This document shows positions 44,584-52,676 of a stretch of 64,000 nucleotides of DNA, one piece after another; positions within the stretch are counted from its first letter, which is position 1; each line of letters begins with the position of its first letter. A program made the position numbers and the translations under genes. The stretch is from positions 1 to 64,000 of the forward strand of contig NZ_JAYGIN010000003.1 of the NCBI RefSeq assembly GCF_034931005.1, written 5' to 3'. Below the pieces are notes generated by a model that saw only the letters and a list, made by a program, of their open reading frames with translations, had not been told where the DNA came from and did not search any database. The DNA is from Arcicella sp034931005 (lineage in GTDB: Bacteria > Bacteroidota > Bacteroidia > Cytophagales > Spirosomataceae).

Positions 44584-45435
44584 ATGAATTTATCAACCGA
44601 AACTTGGATTTATATTGGCATTGGCTACGTAGTCTTGTGCATTATTGCCTATTTTATCCAAGAACGGTTTATTTTCAAACCAGAAAAATTGCACGCTGAT
44701 TTTGAGTATAAATATGATGACCCTTTTGAGGAACTTCATTTTGAACCCGAAGAAGGCGTAAAAATCAACGGATTGCGATTTTATCATGAAAAACCTGTTG
44801 GTTTGGTGATGTACTTTCACGGTAATACTCGCAGTATAAAAGGCTGGTCGAAATACGCAGTAGATTTTACTCGGCACGGTTATGATGTCGTGATGATTGA
44901 TTATCGTGGTTTTGGCAAATCCATTGGCAAACGCACGGAGGCAAATCTCAATAAAGATTCTCAGTACGTTTACAATCGAATGCGGGCAAAATATGGCTAC
45001 AAAGAAGAAGATATTGTCGTTTATGGGCGGTCGTTAGGTAGTGGATTTGCCTGTAAATTAGCATCTAATAATCGCCCGAAAATGTTGATTTTAGATGCTC
45101 CCTATTATTCATTTTCACATTTAACAAATCGCTTTTTACCCTTCATGCCCGTTGCGATGATATTACGATTTAGTATCAGAACCGACATTTGGATTCGCTA
45201 CGTTCGTTGCCCGATTTACATAATTCATGGGACGAAAGACTGGCTAATACCATATTCTTCATCGGTAAGGTTACAAAGTCTTGTTCCATTAACTGCCAGA
45301 TTAACACCTATTTACGGTGGAGGACATAATAATTTGCCATCATTTCCAGAATATCATCATAAATTAGAGGAAATCCTAAAAGGACATTTCGACTTACTTT
45401 TTGATAAATATGAGAAGGGAGATTTTAGGGAATAA
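44584..45435 (+). CDS. Membrane-anchored alpha/beta hydrolase (BEM46/ABHD-like)
   Basis: This is a 283-residue serine hydrolase with an N-terminal membrane helix (WIYIGIGYVVLCIIAYFIQ). The nucleophile elbow is VYGRSLGSGFA, the oxyanion strand MYFHGNTRSIKGW, the acid IIHGTKDWLIPYSS and the histidine GGGHNNLP. The pattern is that of BEM46/ABHD13-like proteins. The substrate is unknown. A strong terminator and tandem repeats follow. Confidence 0.88.
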   Translation: MNLSTETWIYIGIGYVVLCIIAYFIQERFIFKPEKLHADFEYKYDDPFEELHFEPEEGVKINGLRFYHEKPVGLVMYFHGNTRSIKGWSKYAVDFTRHGYDVVMIDYRGFGKSIGKRTEANLNKDSQYVYNRMRAKYGYKEEDIVVYGRSLGSGFACKLASNNRPKMLILDAPYYSFSHLTNRFLPFMPVAMILRFSIRTDIWIRYVRCPIYIIHGTKDWLIPYSSSVRLQSLVPLTARLTPIYGGGHNNLPSFPEYHHKLEEILKGHFDLLFDKYEKGDFRE

Positions 45436-45440
45436 GATTT

Positions 45441-45518
45441 CAGTTATCAAACAATTAACAGTTATCAGTAAACAATTAACAGTTATCAGTAAACAATTAA
45501 CAGTTATCAGTAAACAAA
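45441..45518. repeat. Tandem 21-base repeat (CAGTTATCAGTAAACAATTAA)
   Basis: About 3.5 units start at 45441 (first unit lacking three bases), 45459, 45480 and 45501. The CAGTTATCAGTAAAC word recurs as an inverted repeat at 49487-49537. Confidence 0.9.
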
Positions 45519-45530
45519 TATAAAGTATCA

Positions 45531-45575
45531 AAAGAAGCCAGTTTGGGAACTAACAATTCCCAAACTGGCTTCTTT
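45531..45575. terminator. 19-base-arm hairpin terminator
   Basis: The perfect arms at 45531-45549 and 45557-45575 (AAAGAAGCCAGTTTGGGAA and its complement) have a 7-base loop, between convergent hydrolase and phosphoesterase genes. Confidence 0.85.
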
Positions 45576-45628
45576 ACTGTTTACTGTTTACTGTTTACTG
45601 TTTACTGTTTACTGTTTACTGTTTACTG
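45573..45628. repeat. Heptamer tandem repeat, TTTACTG x 8
   Basis: There are eight exact units of seven bases, directly after the terminator and just before the end of the phosphoesterase gene. The unit is part of the CAGTAAACAGT word of the neighbouring repeats. Exact tandem heptamers can change copy number by slippage. Confidence 0.95.
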
Positions 45629-45629
45629 C

Positions 45630-46253
45630 TTACAACTCCACTACAATTGCCTCCCTAACAGGACGATACGCCAAATCAACCATCGACGCATTTACGTATA
45701 AAGTTTCTCCAATTTGTTGCTGACCGTAAGCCTCGTGTATATGCCCAAATACGTGCAAACTTGGTTTTACCCGATTTTGAACAATATCTGTCAAATCTTC
45801 ACAACCTACTTTTTCACCCCTGATGGTTTGGTCTAAAATGCCAAAAGGAGGTCCATGCGTTATCAGAATATCCGTTTCCGTTGGAATTAAATCCCAGTGT
45901 TTACGAATATCCTGTCCCCGTTTCCTATTAAAAGCCCAATCATAAAACCAAGGTTGTACAGGCGAACCCCAAATTTTGAAGCCTTCAATCGTCGTTCCGC
46001 TATCGTTTAAATATTCAATATTGGTAATTATTTTATGAACTTCTTTAGGATATTTCTCAAAGAAAAAATCATGATTTCCCGCAATCATAACCTTATGACG
46101 ATGTGGTAATGAACCCATCCATTCATTAAACATTTCTATTTCTTCAATTTTCCCTCTTGACGAAATATCTCCTGCATGAATCAGCAAATCTCCATCGGGA
46201 ATCGTCATTTTGTGTTGTAAACTATGGGTATCTGAAATACAAACTATTTTCAT
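45630..46253 (-). CDS. Calcineurin-like metallophosphoesterase (MPPED-like)
   Basis: This is a 207-residue dimetal phosphoesterase. The ATG at 46253 (MKIVCISDTHSLQHKM) is chosen; 46292 would add 13 residues. Metal ligands are in ISDTH, HAGDIS, AGNHDFFF, THGPPFG and FGHIHEAYG, the order seen in MPPED1/2-type proteins, which act on cyclic nucleotides or other phosphodiesters. The true substrate is not visible. Confidence 0.9.
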   Translation of the reverse strand: MKIVCISDTHSLQHKMTIPDGDLLIHAGDISSRGKIEEIEMFNEWMGSLPHRHKVMIAGNHDFFFEKYPKEVHKIITNIEYLNDSGTTIEGFKIWGSPVQPWFYDWAFNRKRGQDIRKHWDLIPTETDILITHGPPFGILDQTIRGEKVGCEDLTDIVQNRVKPSLHVFGHIHEAYGQQQIGETLYVNASMVDLAYRPVREAIVVEL

Positions 46254-46267
46254 TTTTTGTCGATTAT

Positions 46268-46350
46268 TTTTGCCACGAAGACACCAAGTCACTAAGTTTT
46301 CATTATTCTAACTTTATAAAAACTTAGTGACTTGGTGTCTTCGTGGCAAA
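46268..46350. repeat. ~32-base perfect inverted repeat in a divergent promoter region
   Basis: The arm TTTGCCACGAAGACACCAAG... (46268-46300) is matched exactly by ...CTTGGTGTCTTCGTGGCAAA (46319-46350), with an 18-base AT-rich centre. It lies between the divergent phosphoesterase and asparaginase genes, so it is not a 3' terminator of either. Confidence 0.9.
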
Positions 46351-46408
46351 TCAATACTTGTAAATTTCCTATAATAACGATAAATTTAAGCAAACAAACC
46401 TAAAATCA

Positions 46409-47359
46409 ATGCAACGTAGAACATTCATCAAACAAACAAGTATTTTAACTGCTTTGGCATCAACCCAAACGCTTGCCTCTAACAAACCAACAGCCAAATT
46501 CCCATTTGTTATTTCAACTTGGAAAAACGAAAAAGCCAACGAAGCCGCTTGGGCATCGCTCCAAAAAACAGGAAGAGCCTTAGATGCCGTAGAAGCAGGG
46601 GCAAGAATTCCCGAAGCTGACCCAAATGACACATCAGTAGGTTACGGTGGTTTTCCCGACCGTGACGGCAATGTAACCCTCGACGCTTGTATCATGGACG
46701 AAAAAGGAAATGCGGGTTCAGTAACTTTTCTTCAAAATATTATGCACCCGATTTCAGTAGCAAGAGCAGTAATGGAAAAAACGCCTCATGTGATGCTTTC
46801 GGGCGAGGGTGCTTTACAATTTGCTCTTTCTCAGGGATTTAAAAAAGAAAATTTATTGACAGATGTTGCCAAAAAAGCATGGGAAGAGTGGAAGAAAACA
46901 TCAAAATACGAACCTAAAATCAACATCGAACGCCACGATACCATCGGTTTATTGGCATTAGGAACAAAAGGGGAAATATCAGGAGCGTGTACCACCAGTG
47001 GATTAGCTTTCAAAATGCACGGTAGAGTAGGGGATTCGCCCGTAATTGGTGCGGCAGTATTCTGTGATGATGAGGTTGGTGGAGCTTGTGCCACAGGCTT
47101 AGGAGAATTTGTCTTAAAAACACTCGGTTCATTCTTAATCGTAGAATTAATGCGTAATGGCAAAACGCCGCAACAAGCCTGCGAAGAAGCCATCATGCGT
47201 ATTGTGAAGAGATATAACTACAAAGAATTTCAAATCGGATACTTAGCTTTAAACAAAAACGGCGAATATGGAGCGTATGCCATTCAATCAGGTTTTAATT
47301 ATACCATTACCGAAAATGGCGTAACAAAAGTTATTGAGTCGAAATATTATATGAAGTAG
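46409..47359 (+). CDS. Glycosylasparaginase / isoaspartyl peptidase family (Ntn-hydrolase)
   Basis: This is a 316-residue N-terminal-nucleophile hydrolase that should cleave the GlcNAc-asparagine link or asparagine-like substrates. Autocleavage before Thr in ERHDTIGLLALG would give alpha and beta chains; the C-terminal GGACATGLGEFVLKTLGSFLIVELM is conserved. The N-terminus MQRRTFIKQTSILTALAST carries a twin-arginine (Tat) signal, so it is exported folded. This fits breakdown of glycoproteins in the periplasm. Confidence 0.92.
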   Translation: MQRRTFIKQTSILTALASTQTLASNKPTAKFPFVISTWKNEKANEAAWASLQKTGRALDAVEAGARIPEADPNDTSVGYGGFPDRDGNVTLDACIMDEKGNAGSVTFLQNIMHPISVARAVMEKTPHVMLSGEGALQFALSQGFKKENLLTDVAKKAWEEWKKTSKYEPKINIERHDTIGLLALGTKGEISGACTTSGLAFKMHGRVGDSPVIGAAVFCDDEVGGACATGLGEFVLKTLGSFLIVELMRNGKTPQQACEEAIMRIVKRYNYKEFQIGYLALNKNGEYGAYAIQSGFNYTITENGVTKVIESKYYMK

Positions 47360-47454
47360 GACAGGTTTCTAACCTGTCTTCTATGGTTGAATTGTAGGAC
47401 AGGTTTCTAACCTGTCCTTTACTAAATTTTTAGACAGGTTGGAAACTTATCCTA
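47358..47454. repeat. Three AGGACAGGTT palindromes in a row
   Basis: AGGACAGGTT-TCT-AACCTGTC(C)T occurs at 47358-47380 and 47396-47418; a degenerate copy lies at 47431-47454. The first overlaps the TAG stop of the asparaginase, just as the copy at 31930 overlaps the pepF stop. Confidence 0.85.
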
Positions 47455-47559
47455 CTTAAAACAATGCCGTTTTGTCAGGAAAATGACCAAAAAAATGCTT
47501 GGCAAGTTGTTTGTTTGTAATAAAGTTCAAACATGATAAATGTCATAAGGAATGATTTT

Positions 47560-47590
47560 TTTGTAAATCAATTATCATGTTTTATTTTTA
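47560..47590 (+). promoter_or_regulatory. Bacteroidota-type promoter of the sigma factor gene
   Basis: TTTG (47560-47563), exactly 19 bases, then TATTTTTA (47583-47590) matches the TTTG-N19-TAnnTTTG consensus at all but the last base. It lies about 20 bases before the sigma-factor ATG, so the leader would be very short. Confidence 0.5.
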
Positions 47591-47611
47591 CTGACGATAC
47601 TCAGCAACAAA

Positions 47612-48229
47612 ATGGACGAACAAGAAGAAATCCAAACAACTCAAACCTATTCCGACCTCGAAAAACACCGTGTTTTCGAGAAAGAATTTATGCCTCATAT
47701 TGACTCTATGTACAATTTTGCCTTCCGTTTAACCAACGATGAAGACGATGCAAATGACCTTGTACAAGACACATATCTCAAAGCATTCAGATTTATCAAC
47801 TCATTTTCAGAAGGAACTAATGCTAAAGCATGGTTGTTTCGTATCTTGAAAAACAGCTTTATTAATGATTTTAGAAAGAAATCTAAAGAGCCTTCAAAAG
47901 TTGATTATCAGGATGTTGAAACAACTTATAATTCGGAAGAAGACGCAGAGACAAACCAAACCGTTGATTTAAGAGCTGAAACAGTTCAAGACTTAATCGG
48001 GGATGAAATTGCCAATGCCTTAAACGCTTTACCCGTAGATTTCAGAACAGTCATTATTCTTTGTGATGTAGAAGGTTTTACCTACGAAGAAATGGCAAAA
48101 ATTCTGGATATTCCCATCGGGACAGTCCGTTCAAGACTTCACCGTGCAAGAATGTTGTTGAAAGAAAAATTAAAATCGTATGCCAAATCGTTAGGCTATG
48201 ATGTAAATGCTGACAGTATGGCAGATTAG
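47612..48229 (+). CDS. ECF-type RNA polymerase sigma factor
   Basis: This is a 205-residue sigma-70 family member with only regions 2 and 4. Region 2 (about 25-95) contains NDEDDANDLVQDTYLKAF and AKAWLFRILKNSFINDFRKK. Region 4 (about 135-190) contains ALPVDFRTVIILCDVEGFTYEEMAKILDIPIGTVRSRLHRAR. The next gene encodes a small cysteine-rich protein likely to be its anti-sigma factor. The regulon is unknown. Confidence 0.94.
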   Translation: MDEQEEIQTTQTYSDLEKHRVFEKEFMPHIDSMYNFAFRLTNDEDDANDLVQDTYLKAFRFINSFSEGTNAKAWLFRILKNSFINDFRKKSKEPSKVDYQDVETTYNSEEDAETNQTVDLRAETVQDLIGDEIANALNALPVDFRTVIILCDVEGFTYEEMAKILDIPIGTVRSRLHRARMLLKEKLKSYAKSLGYDVNADSMAD

Positions 48230-48452
48230 GGATTGCTGAAATAGCAGATAGTGAAAATAATCAACGTTTAATTGCTAAATCATTAATCTTGTTGAACTTT
48301 AGTACATATATCAAGTACAATAAATTAAACAAATGACTTTTTTTTCAACTAAGTGGAATTATTTTAAAACACACCCTGTTTACTAACTACTTGATTGATA
48401 AATAGTAATCCCATAATTGACCGAACGTTAAAATTGCTTAATAATTAAAAAA

Positions 48453-48719
48453 ATGGTTTCCGAGGCTGAGAAGATTCAAAAAAAGACATCGTGCGAGCAT
48501 CAAGCTGAGTGCATGAAAATGGTGCAACTGATTGTGGATGGTCAGGCAACAGATGAGCAAATGGTTCAATTCAAGCAGAATATGGACAAATGCTTACCTT
48601 GTGAAAAAGGCTATGAATTAGAAAAATGTATTAAGGAAACAATGCAATTGAGATTGGAAAAAAAGTGCATTCCTTCAAATTTAATTGACTGTATTAAACA
48701 GAAAATCAAAGGATTATAA
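48453..48719 (+). CDS. Small cysteine-rich anti-sigma factor candidate
   Basis: This is an 88-residue cytoplasmic protein with a zinc-finger-like anti-sigma pattern: CEHQAECMKMVQLIVDGQAT, then KCLPCEKGYELEKC and two further Cys near the C-terminus (KKCIPSNLIDC). The His/Cys spacing matches ZAS-like domains that bind ECF sigma region 2. There is no membrane helix, so it would be a soluble, possibly redox-sensing regulator. It lies 223 bases after the sigma gene; the gap is AT-rich without a hairpin I can see. Function is inferred from context and pattern. Confidence 0.7.
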   Translation: MVSEAEKIQKKTSCEHQAECMKMVQLIVDGQATDEQMVQFKQNMDKCLPCEKGYELEKCIKETMQLRLEKKCIPSNLIDCIKQKIKGL

Positions 48720-48912
48720 ACAGGTATTAGGATTTAGGTGTTAGGCATTGGTGAAATAATCAGTTGATTACTTTATTTTTAATAATATATTCAAGTTATT
48801 AAGTTGGTCATTTCAAATGATTTCACTTAATAACTTTTTATTTTTGTAGAAGTTAAGGATTTGCGGTGTTTTATCACTCAATCACACATTCTCTCACTCA
48901 ATCATTCATTCA

Positions 48913-49485
48913 TTGGAAAACGGTAAACTCATCATCTTTTCAGCCCCGTCTGGCTCGGGCAAAACAACTATTGTTAAGCACCTATTGGCAAATAATGACA
49001 ATTTAGGCTTTTCTATTTCGGCTTGTACCCGTGACAAACGTGGTCGCAATGAAGAAAATGGTAAAGATTATCACTTCATGACTCCCGACGAATTCAAGCA
49101 AAGAATTGTGCATAATGAATTTGTGGAATGGGAAGAAGTTTATCCAGGGGCATATTACGGAACATTAAAGTCTGAAATTGAAAGACTTTGGGCATCAGGA
49201 AAACACGTGATTTTTGACGTAGATGTACGTGGAGGTGTTAAGTTGAAGGAATATTACAAAGAAAGAGCTTTGTCTATTTTTGTAAAAGTACCAAGTGTAG
49301 AAGAATTAGAAAAAAGACTTCGTGAGCGTGGTACGGATTCGGAAGACTCAATTTCGAAAAGAGTTTTTAAAATGAATTTTGAAATGTCCTTTCAAGACCA
49401 ATTTGATATTGTTCTTTTAAACGACGACCTCGATACTGCTTTTGCAAAAGCACAAAAATTATTTGATGATTTTACGAGTCAGTAA
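48913..49485 (+). CDS. gmk: Guanylate kinase
   Basis: This enzyme phosphorylates GMP to GDP. It has 190 residues with P-loop SAPSGSGKTTI, the GMP-binding segment ACTRDKRGRNEENGKDYHF and lid RLRERGTDSEDSI. The start is TTG at 48913: an in-frame TAG lies at 48847-48849 and no ATG or GTG fits between. The N-terminus beginning directly with MENGKLIIFSAPSG is normal for Gmk. nadD follows after 66 bases. Confidence 0.95.
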   Translation: MENGKLIIFSAPSGSGKTTIVKHLLANNDNLGFSISACTRDKRGRNEENGKDYHFMTPDEFKQRIVHNEFVEWEEVYPGAYYGTLKSEIERLWASGKHVIFDVDVRGGVKLKEYYKERALSIFVKVPSVEELEKRLRERGTDSEDSISKRVFKMNFEMSFQDQFDIVLLNDDLDTAFAKAQKLFDDFTSQ

Positions 49486-49486
49486 A

Positions 49487-49537
49487 CAGTAAACAGTTAT
49501 CAGTAACCAGAAAAGCTGTACTGATAACTGTTTACTG
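49487..49537. repeat. Inverted CAGTAAACAGTTATCAGTA repeat between gmk and nadD
   Basis: The exact 19-base arms (49487-49505 and 49519-49537) have a 13-base centre. The word is shared with the tandem repeats at 45441-45628. Confidence 0.9.
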
Positions 49538-49551
49538 ATAACTGCTAACTG

Positions 49552-50130
49552 ATGATGAAAATTGGTTTATTTTTTGGGTCATTCAACCCTATTCATATTG
49601 GTCATTTGATTGTGGCAAATGTCATGGCTACCACTACCGACTTAGAACAAGTTTGGTTTGTAGTGTCACCGCAAAATCCTTTCAAGAAAAATAGCTCACT
49701 TCTGCACGAGTTTGACCGCTTGACGATGGTAGAAAAAGCCATCGCCGATAATGCTCAATTTAAGGTAACAGACATTGAATTTTCAATGCCAAAACCTTCA
49801 TTTACGATTGATACGCTTATCCGTTTGCAAGAAAAAAATCCGCAACACGAGTTTAGGTTGATAATTGGAGGTGATAATTTAGCTCAATTTCCGAATTGGA
49901 AAAATCACGATAAAATTTTAGAATATTTTGGATTGTATGTTTATCCAAGACCAAATTCGGTAAAAAGTGATTTAGAAAATCATCCAAATGTGAAATTAAT
50001 AAATGCTCCTTCTCTGGATATTTCGGCAACATTTATTCGTGAATGTTTGAAAAATGGAAAGTCAATTCATTATATGGTTCCTGAAAATGTGGAGGAGTAT
50101 ATTCATTGGAAAAAGTTTTACTTAATGTAG
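49552..50130 (+). CDS. nadD: Nicotinate-nucleotide adenylyltransferase
   Basis: NadD adenylates nicotinate mononucleotide in NAD synthesis. The 192-residue sequence starts with the diagnostic IGLFFGSFNPIHIGHLIVAN and ends with the ISATFIRECLKNGKSIHYMVPENVEEYI pattern of the family. Two adjacent ATGs (49552 and 49555) are both possible. It is downstream of gmk on the same strand. Confidence 0.95.
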   Translation: MMKIGLFFGSFNPIHIGHLIVANVMATTTDLEQVWFVVSPQNPFKKNSSLLHEFDRLTMVEKAIADNAQFKVTDIEFSMPKPSFTIDTLIRLQEKNPQHEFRLIIGGDNLAQFPNWKNHDKILEYFGLYVYPRPNSVKSDLENHPNVKLINAPSLDISATFIRECLKNGKSIHYMVPENVEEYIHWKKFYLM

Positions 50131-50188
50131 CTCAGAATGCTATTTTGAGAAGGTTTTACGCTTCTCAGGATAGAATCCTGAGCTACTC
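50126..50188. repeat. Imperfect inverted repeat between nadD and epimerase gene
   Basis: TAGCTCAGAATGCTATTTTGAGAAG and CTTCTCAGGATAGAATCCTGAGCTA pair with about six mismatches of 25. It overlaps the nadD stop codon. Confidence 0.65.
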
Positions 50189-50194
50189 TTTATT

Positions 50195-50995
50195 ATGAAA
50201 ATCAGTATTTTAGGTTGTGGTTGGTTAGGTTTTCCATTGGGTGAAACTTTAGTTAAAAATGGTCATACTGTAAAAGGTTCAACGACTTCAGAAAGTAAAA
50301 TTGCCTTACTTTCAGCGGTAAATATTGAGCCTTTTTTATTACAATTCACGCCTAAAATTGAAAGTGAAAATATCACTCAATTCCTTGATTCAGAAATACT
50401 TATTATTTGCATCCCACCACGAGCAGGGAAATTAGGGGAAGATTATCACGTTCAACAAATAGAATCTCTCCTTGAATATTTGCCATCATCTTCCATCAAA
50501 TCCATTATTTATACTTCTTCGACTTCTGTCTATCCTGACTTAAATCGAGAAATTTCAGAAGAAGACTCTGTCATTGATAATCACGCATTAATTAAAGTTG
50601 AGAATTTATTGAAAACCCTTCCACAAAATGTTACGATTTTACGTTGCGGCGGATTAATGGGCGGAGAAAGAATTCCTGCTAAATATTTTCAAGGGAAAAC
50701 GATTAATACAGGAAAAATACCCGTGAATTATGTCCATCAAGACGATGTAATTCAAATTATTTCGATGATTTTAGAAAAAGGTTTTTGGGACGAAACTTTC
50801 AATGTCGTTTCACCAGAACATCCGATTCGAGAAGAAATTTACCTTAAAAATTGCGAAGATTTAGGTTTTACAAAACCAATTTTTGAAGAAGCCGTAGAGC
50901 CGATTCCTTTTAAAATAATCAGTCCGCAAAAATTAATTTCACGGACTGGTTATGTTTTTAAATATGCTAACCCTTTGGATTTTAGGTATTTGTGA
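50195..50995 (+). CDS. NAD-dependent epimerase/dehydratase-family protein (YeeZ-like)
   Basis: This is a 266-residue extended short-chain-dehydrogenase-like protein. The Rossmann motif is SILGCGWLGFPLGETLV, and later IYTSSTSVYPDLN and the INYVHQDDVIQIISMIL segment match the YeeZ group. The catalytic YxxxK motif of true epimerases is not clear, so enzymatic activity is uncertain. It runs with gmk and nadD. Confidence 0.82.
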   Translation: MKISILGCGWLGFPLGETLVKNGHTVKGSTTSESKIALLSAVNIEPFLLQFTPKIESENITQFLDSEILIICIPPRAGKLGEDYHVQQIESLLEYLPSSSIKSIIYTSSTSVYPDLNREISEEDSVIDNHALIKVENLLKTLPQNVTILRCGGLMGGERIPAKYFQGKTINTGKIPVNYVHQDDVIQIISMILEKGFWDETFNVVSPEHPIREEIYLKNCEDLGFTKPIFEEAVEPIPFKIISPQKLISRTGYVFKYANPLDFRYL

Positions 50996-50997
50996 GA

Positions 50998-52263
50998 TTA
51001 TCCCTTCACTAATTCAAAAACCGTAATCTCTGGAGGCATTCCTACTCTTCCTGGGTAGCCAATATAGCCATAGCCACGATTGATGTATAGTTTTTGGTTG
51101 CCTTCTTCATACATTCCTGCCCATTGTTTATAAGCATATTGTGCAGGCGACCACGTATAATCACCAATATTTATTCCAAATTGCGTTCCGTGCGTATGTC
51201 CAGAGAACATCACGTCAATGTCTTTAAACTTGGTGTTTACTTCTTTGTCCCAATGCGTTGGGTCGTGTGAGAGTAACAATTTTACGGGAGCTTCTTCTGT
51301 TCCCTGATGTGCTTTTGCCAAGTTTCCGTAAGTATGAAAACGATTTTGCCCGCTGATATTTTGTACGCCAATAATCGCCAATTTTTCACCACCTTGTTCG
51401 ATGAAGCGGTGTTCGTCCATCAATAAATCATAGCCCATTACTTTATGAGCGTGCATTAAGTCATTGAGGTTCTGTTGCTTAGCTCTTGCGTCGCCTTGCC
51501 AATTTACGTAGTCTGCATAATCATGATTTCCAAGTGTACTAAAAACACCCAACGGAGCTTTTACCTTATTGAAAATGTCAATATATTCTTGAACCTCCGT
51601 AGCCAAATTATTTACCAAATCTCCCGTAAAAAACACCATGTCAGGTTTTTCTTTCATCAACATTTCAACACCACCTTTTACAGCCACACGATTGAAAAAT
51701 GAGCCTGAGTGAATGTCAGAAATTTGAGCGATAGTCATGCCTTCAAACTGTTTAGGAAGGTTTTTTAAAGCTAATTTTACCCGACGTATTCTGTAATCAT
51801 GAGCTCCTGAGATAATTCCCCAAGTAAGAGCAACCGCTGGAATTGCTCCTGCAACTACGGCAGTTTTCATTAAAAATTCAGAGCGAGTGATATTTCCTGT
51901 TCCTCCAATGGGTGCATCAGCGGTGACGGTATGACCTGTAAATTTTCCTGTAATCCAACGTATTAATCGACCCAAATCATCAATAAGAAGAAATAATACG
52001 ACAAATATTTTGGAAACATAGTTAATGAAAACACCAACCATAATGATTGTACGTAGGTTTTTTCCTAATAAATCAGGATTTACAAAGTTATAAACCCACA
52101 TTCCTGCAAGTGTAAACGCTGTAACACCCCAGAAGATATATTTGACGATATTTTGGGTATTTTGAGCAAGGTTTTGTGTTGAAACTTTTACTGCTTGCCA
52201 AACGTACCAGTCTATCAATAAAAAGACTAAAGTAATGACTGGAATAATTATTAATTTGTTCAT
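50998..52263 (-). CDS. Membrane-bound calcineurin-like metallophosphoesterase
   Basis: This is a 421-residue protein. The first ~150 residues hold about four membrane helices and a segment (SEFLMKTAVVAGAIPAVALTWG) that resembles the start of a YkuE/YaeI-type enzyme. The catalytic domain carries IAQISDIHSGSFF, FFTGDLVNN, LGNHDYADYVNW, LLSHDPTHW and FSGHTHGTQFG. Related enzymes hydrolyse UDP-diacylglucosamine or phospholipids at the membrane; the substrate here is unknown. Its stop lies two bases from the convergent epimerase stop. Confidence 0.9.
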   Translation of the reverse strand: MNKLIIIPVITLVFLLIDWYVWQAVKVSTQNLAQNTQNIVKYIFWGVTAFTLAGMWVYNFVNPDLLGKNLRTIIMVGVFINYVSKIFVVLFLLIDDLGRLIRWITGKFTGHTVTADAPIGGTGNITRSEFLMKTAVVAGAIPAVALTWGIISGAHDYRIRRVKLALKNLPKQFEGMTIAQISDIHSGSFFNRVAVKGGVEMLMKEKPDMVFFTGDLVNNLATEVQEYIDIFNKVKAPLGVFSTLGNHDYADYVNWQGDARAKQQNLNDLMHAHKVMGYDLLMDEHRFIEQGGEKLAIIGVQNISGQNRFHTYGNLAKAHQGTEEAPVKLLLSHDPTHWDKEVNTKFKDIDVMFSGHTHGTQFGINIGDYTWSPAQYAYKQWAGMYEEGNQKLYINRGYGYIGYPGRVGMPPEITVFELVKG

Positions 52264-52471
52264 CTAAGAATTGAGTATTGGTTATTCTATCAAAACTCAA
52301 ATACAAGATTGTAGGTTCAGGAATGGACTTATTTTGTGATGAACGGATGATTTGGGAGCATATCAAGGCTAATAATTTAAGTCCAAACGGAAAATCTAAG
52401 GATTCAGGTATGAATTGGCGGTTGTTAAGCAAATGACTAAAGTACAATTCTGTATATTCTGCTGATAAAAT

Positions 52472-52556
52472 CCATGACTTTTGTTAGAGATAACCTCACT
52501 GTCTCTCAAAACGTTAGCATGGCTATTAAGCAAAAATAATACAACACTCTTTTTTT
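52472..52556 (+). ncRNA. Candidate structured RNA or terminator, multi-tier hairpin
   Basis: CCATG (52472-52476) pairs with CATGG (52518-52522); inside, TTTTG pairs with CAAAA and AGAGA with TCTCT around an 11-base loop. A run of seven T follows at 52550-52556. It lies in the 562-base gene-free stretch 52264-52825, where I see no reading frame. The plus strand is suggested by the T-run only. Confidence 0.35.
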
Positions 52557-52676
52557 ACGCTTATAAGGAAAATTGTAATGTTCGTGAAATAAGTATTAAA
52601 ATTAGAATATTCACTTTTGGTAATTCGTGTAGGTACACATACCTTTGGAATAATAAATAGCTAATCACAATTTGAA

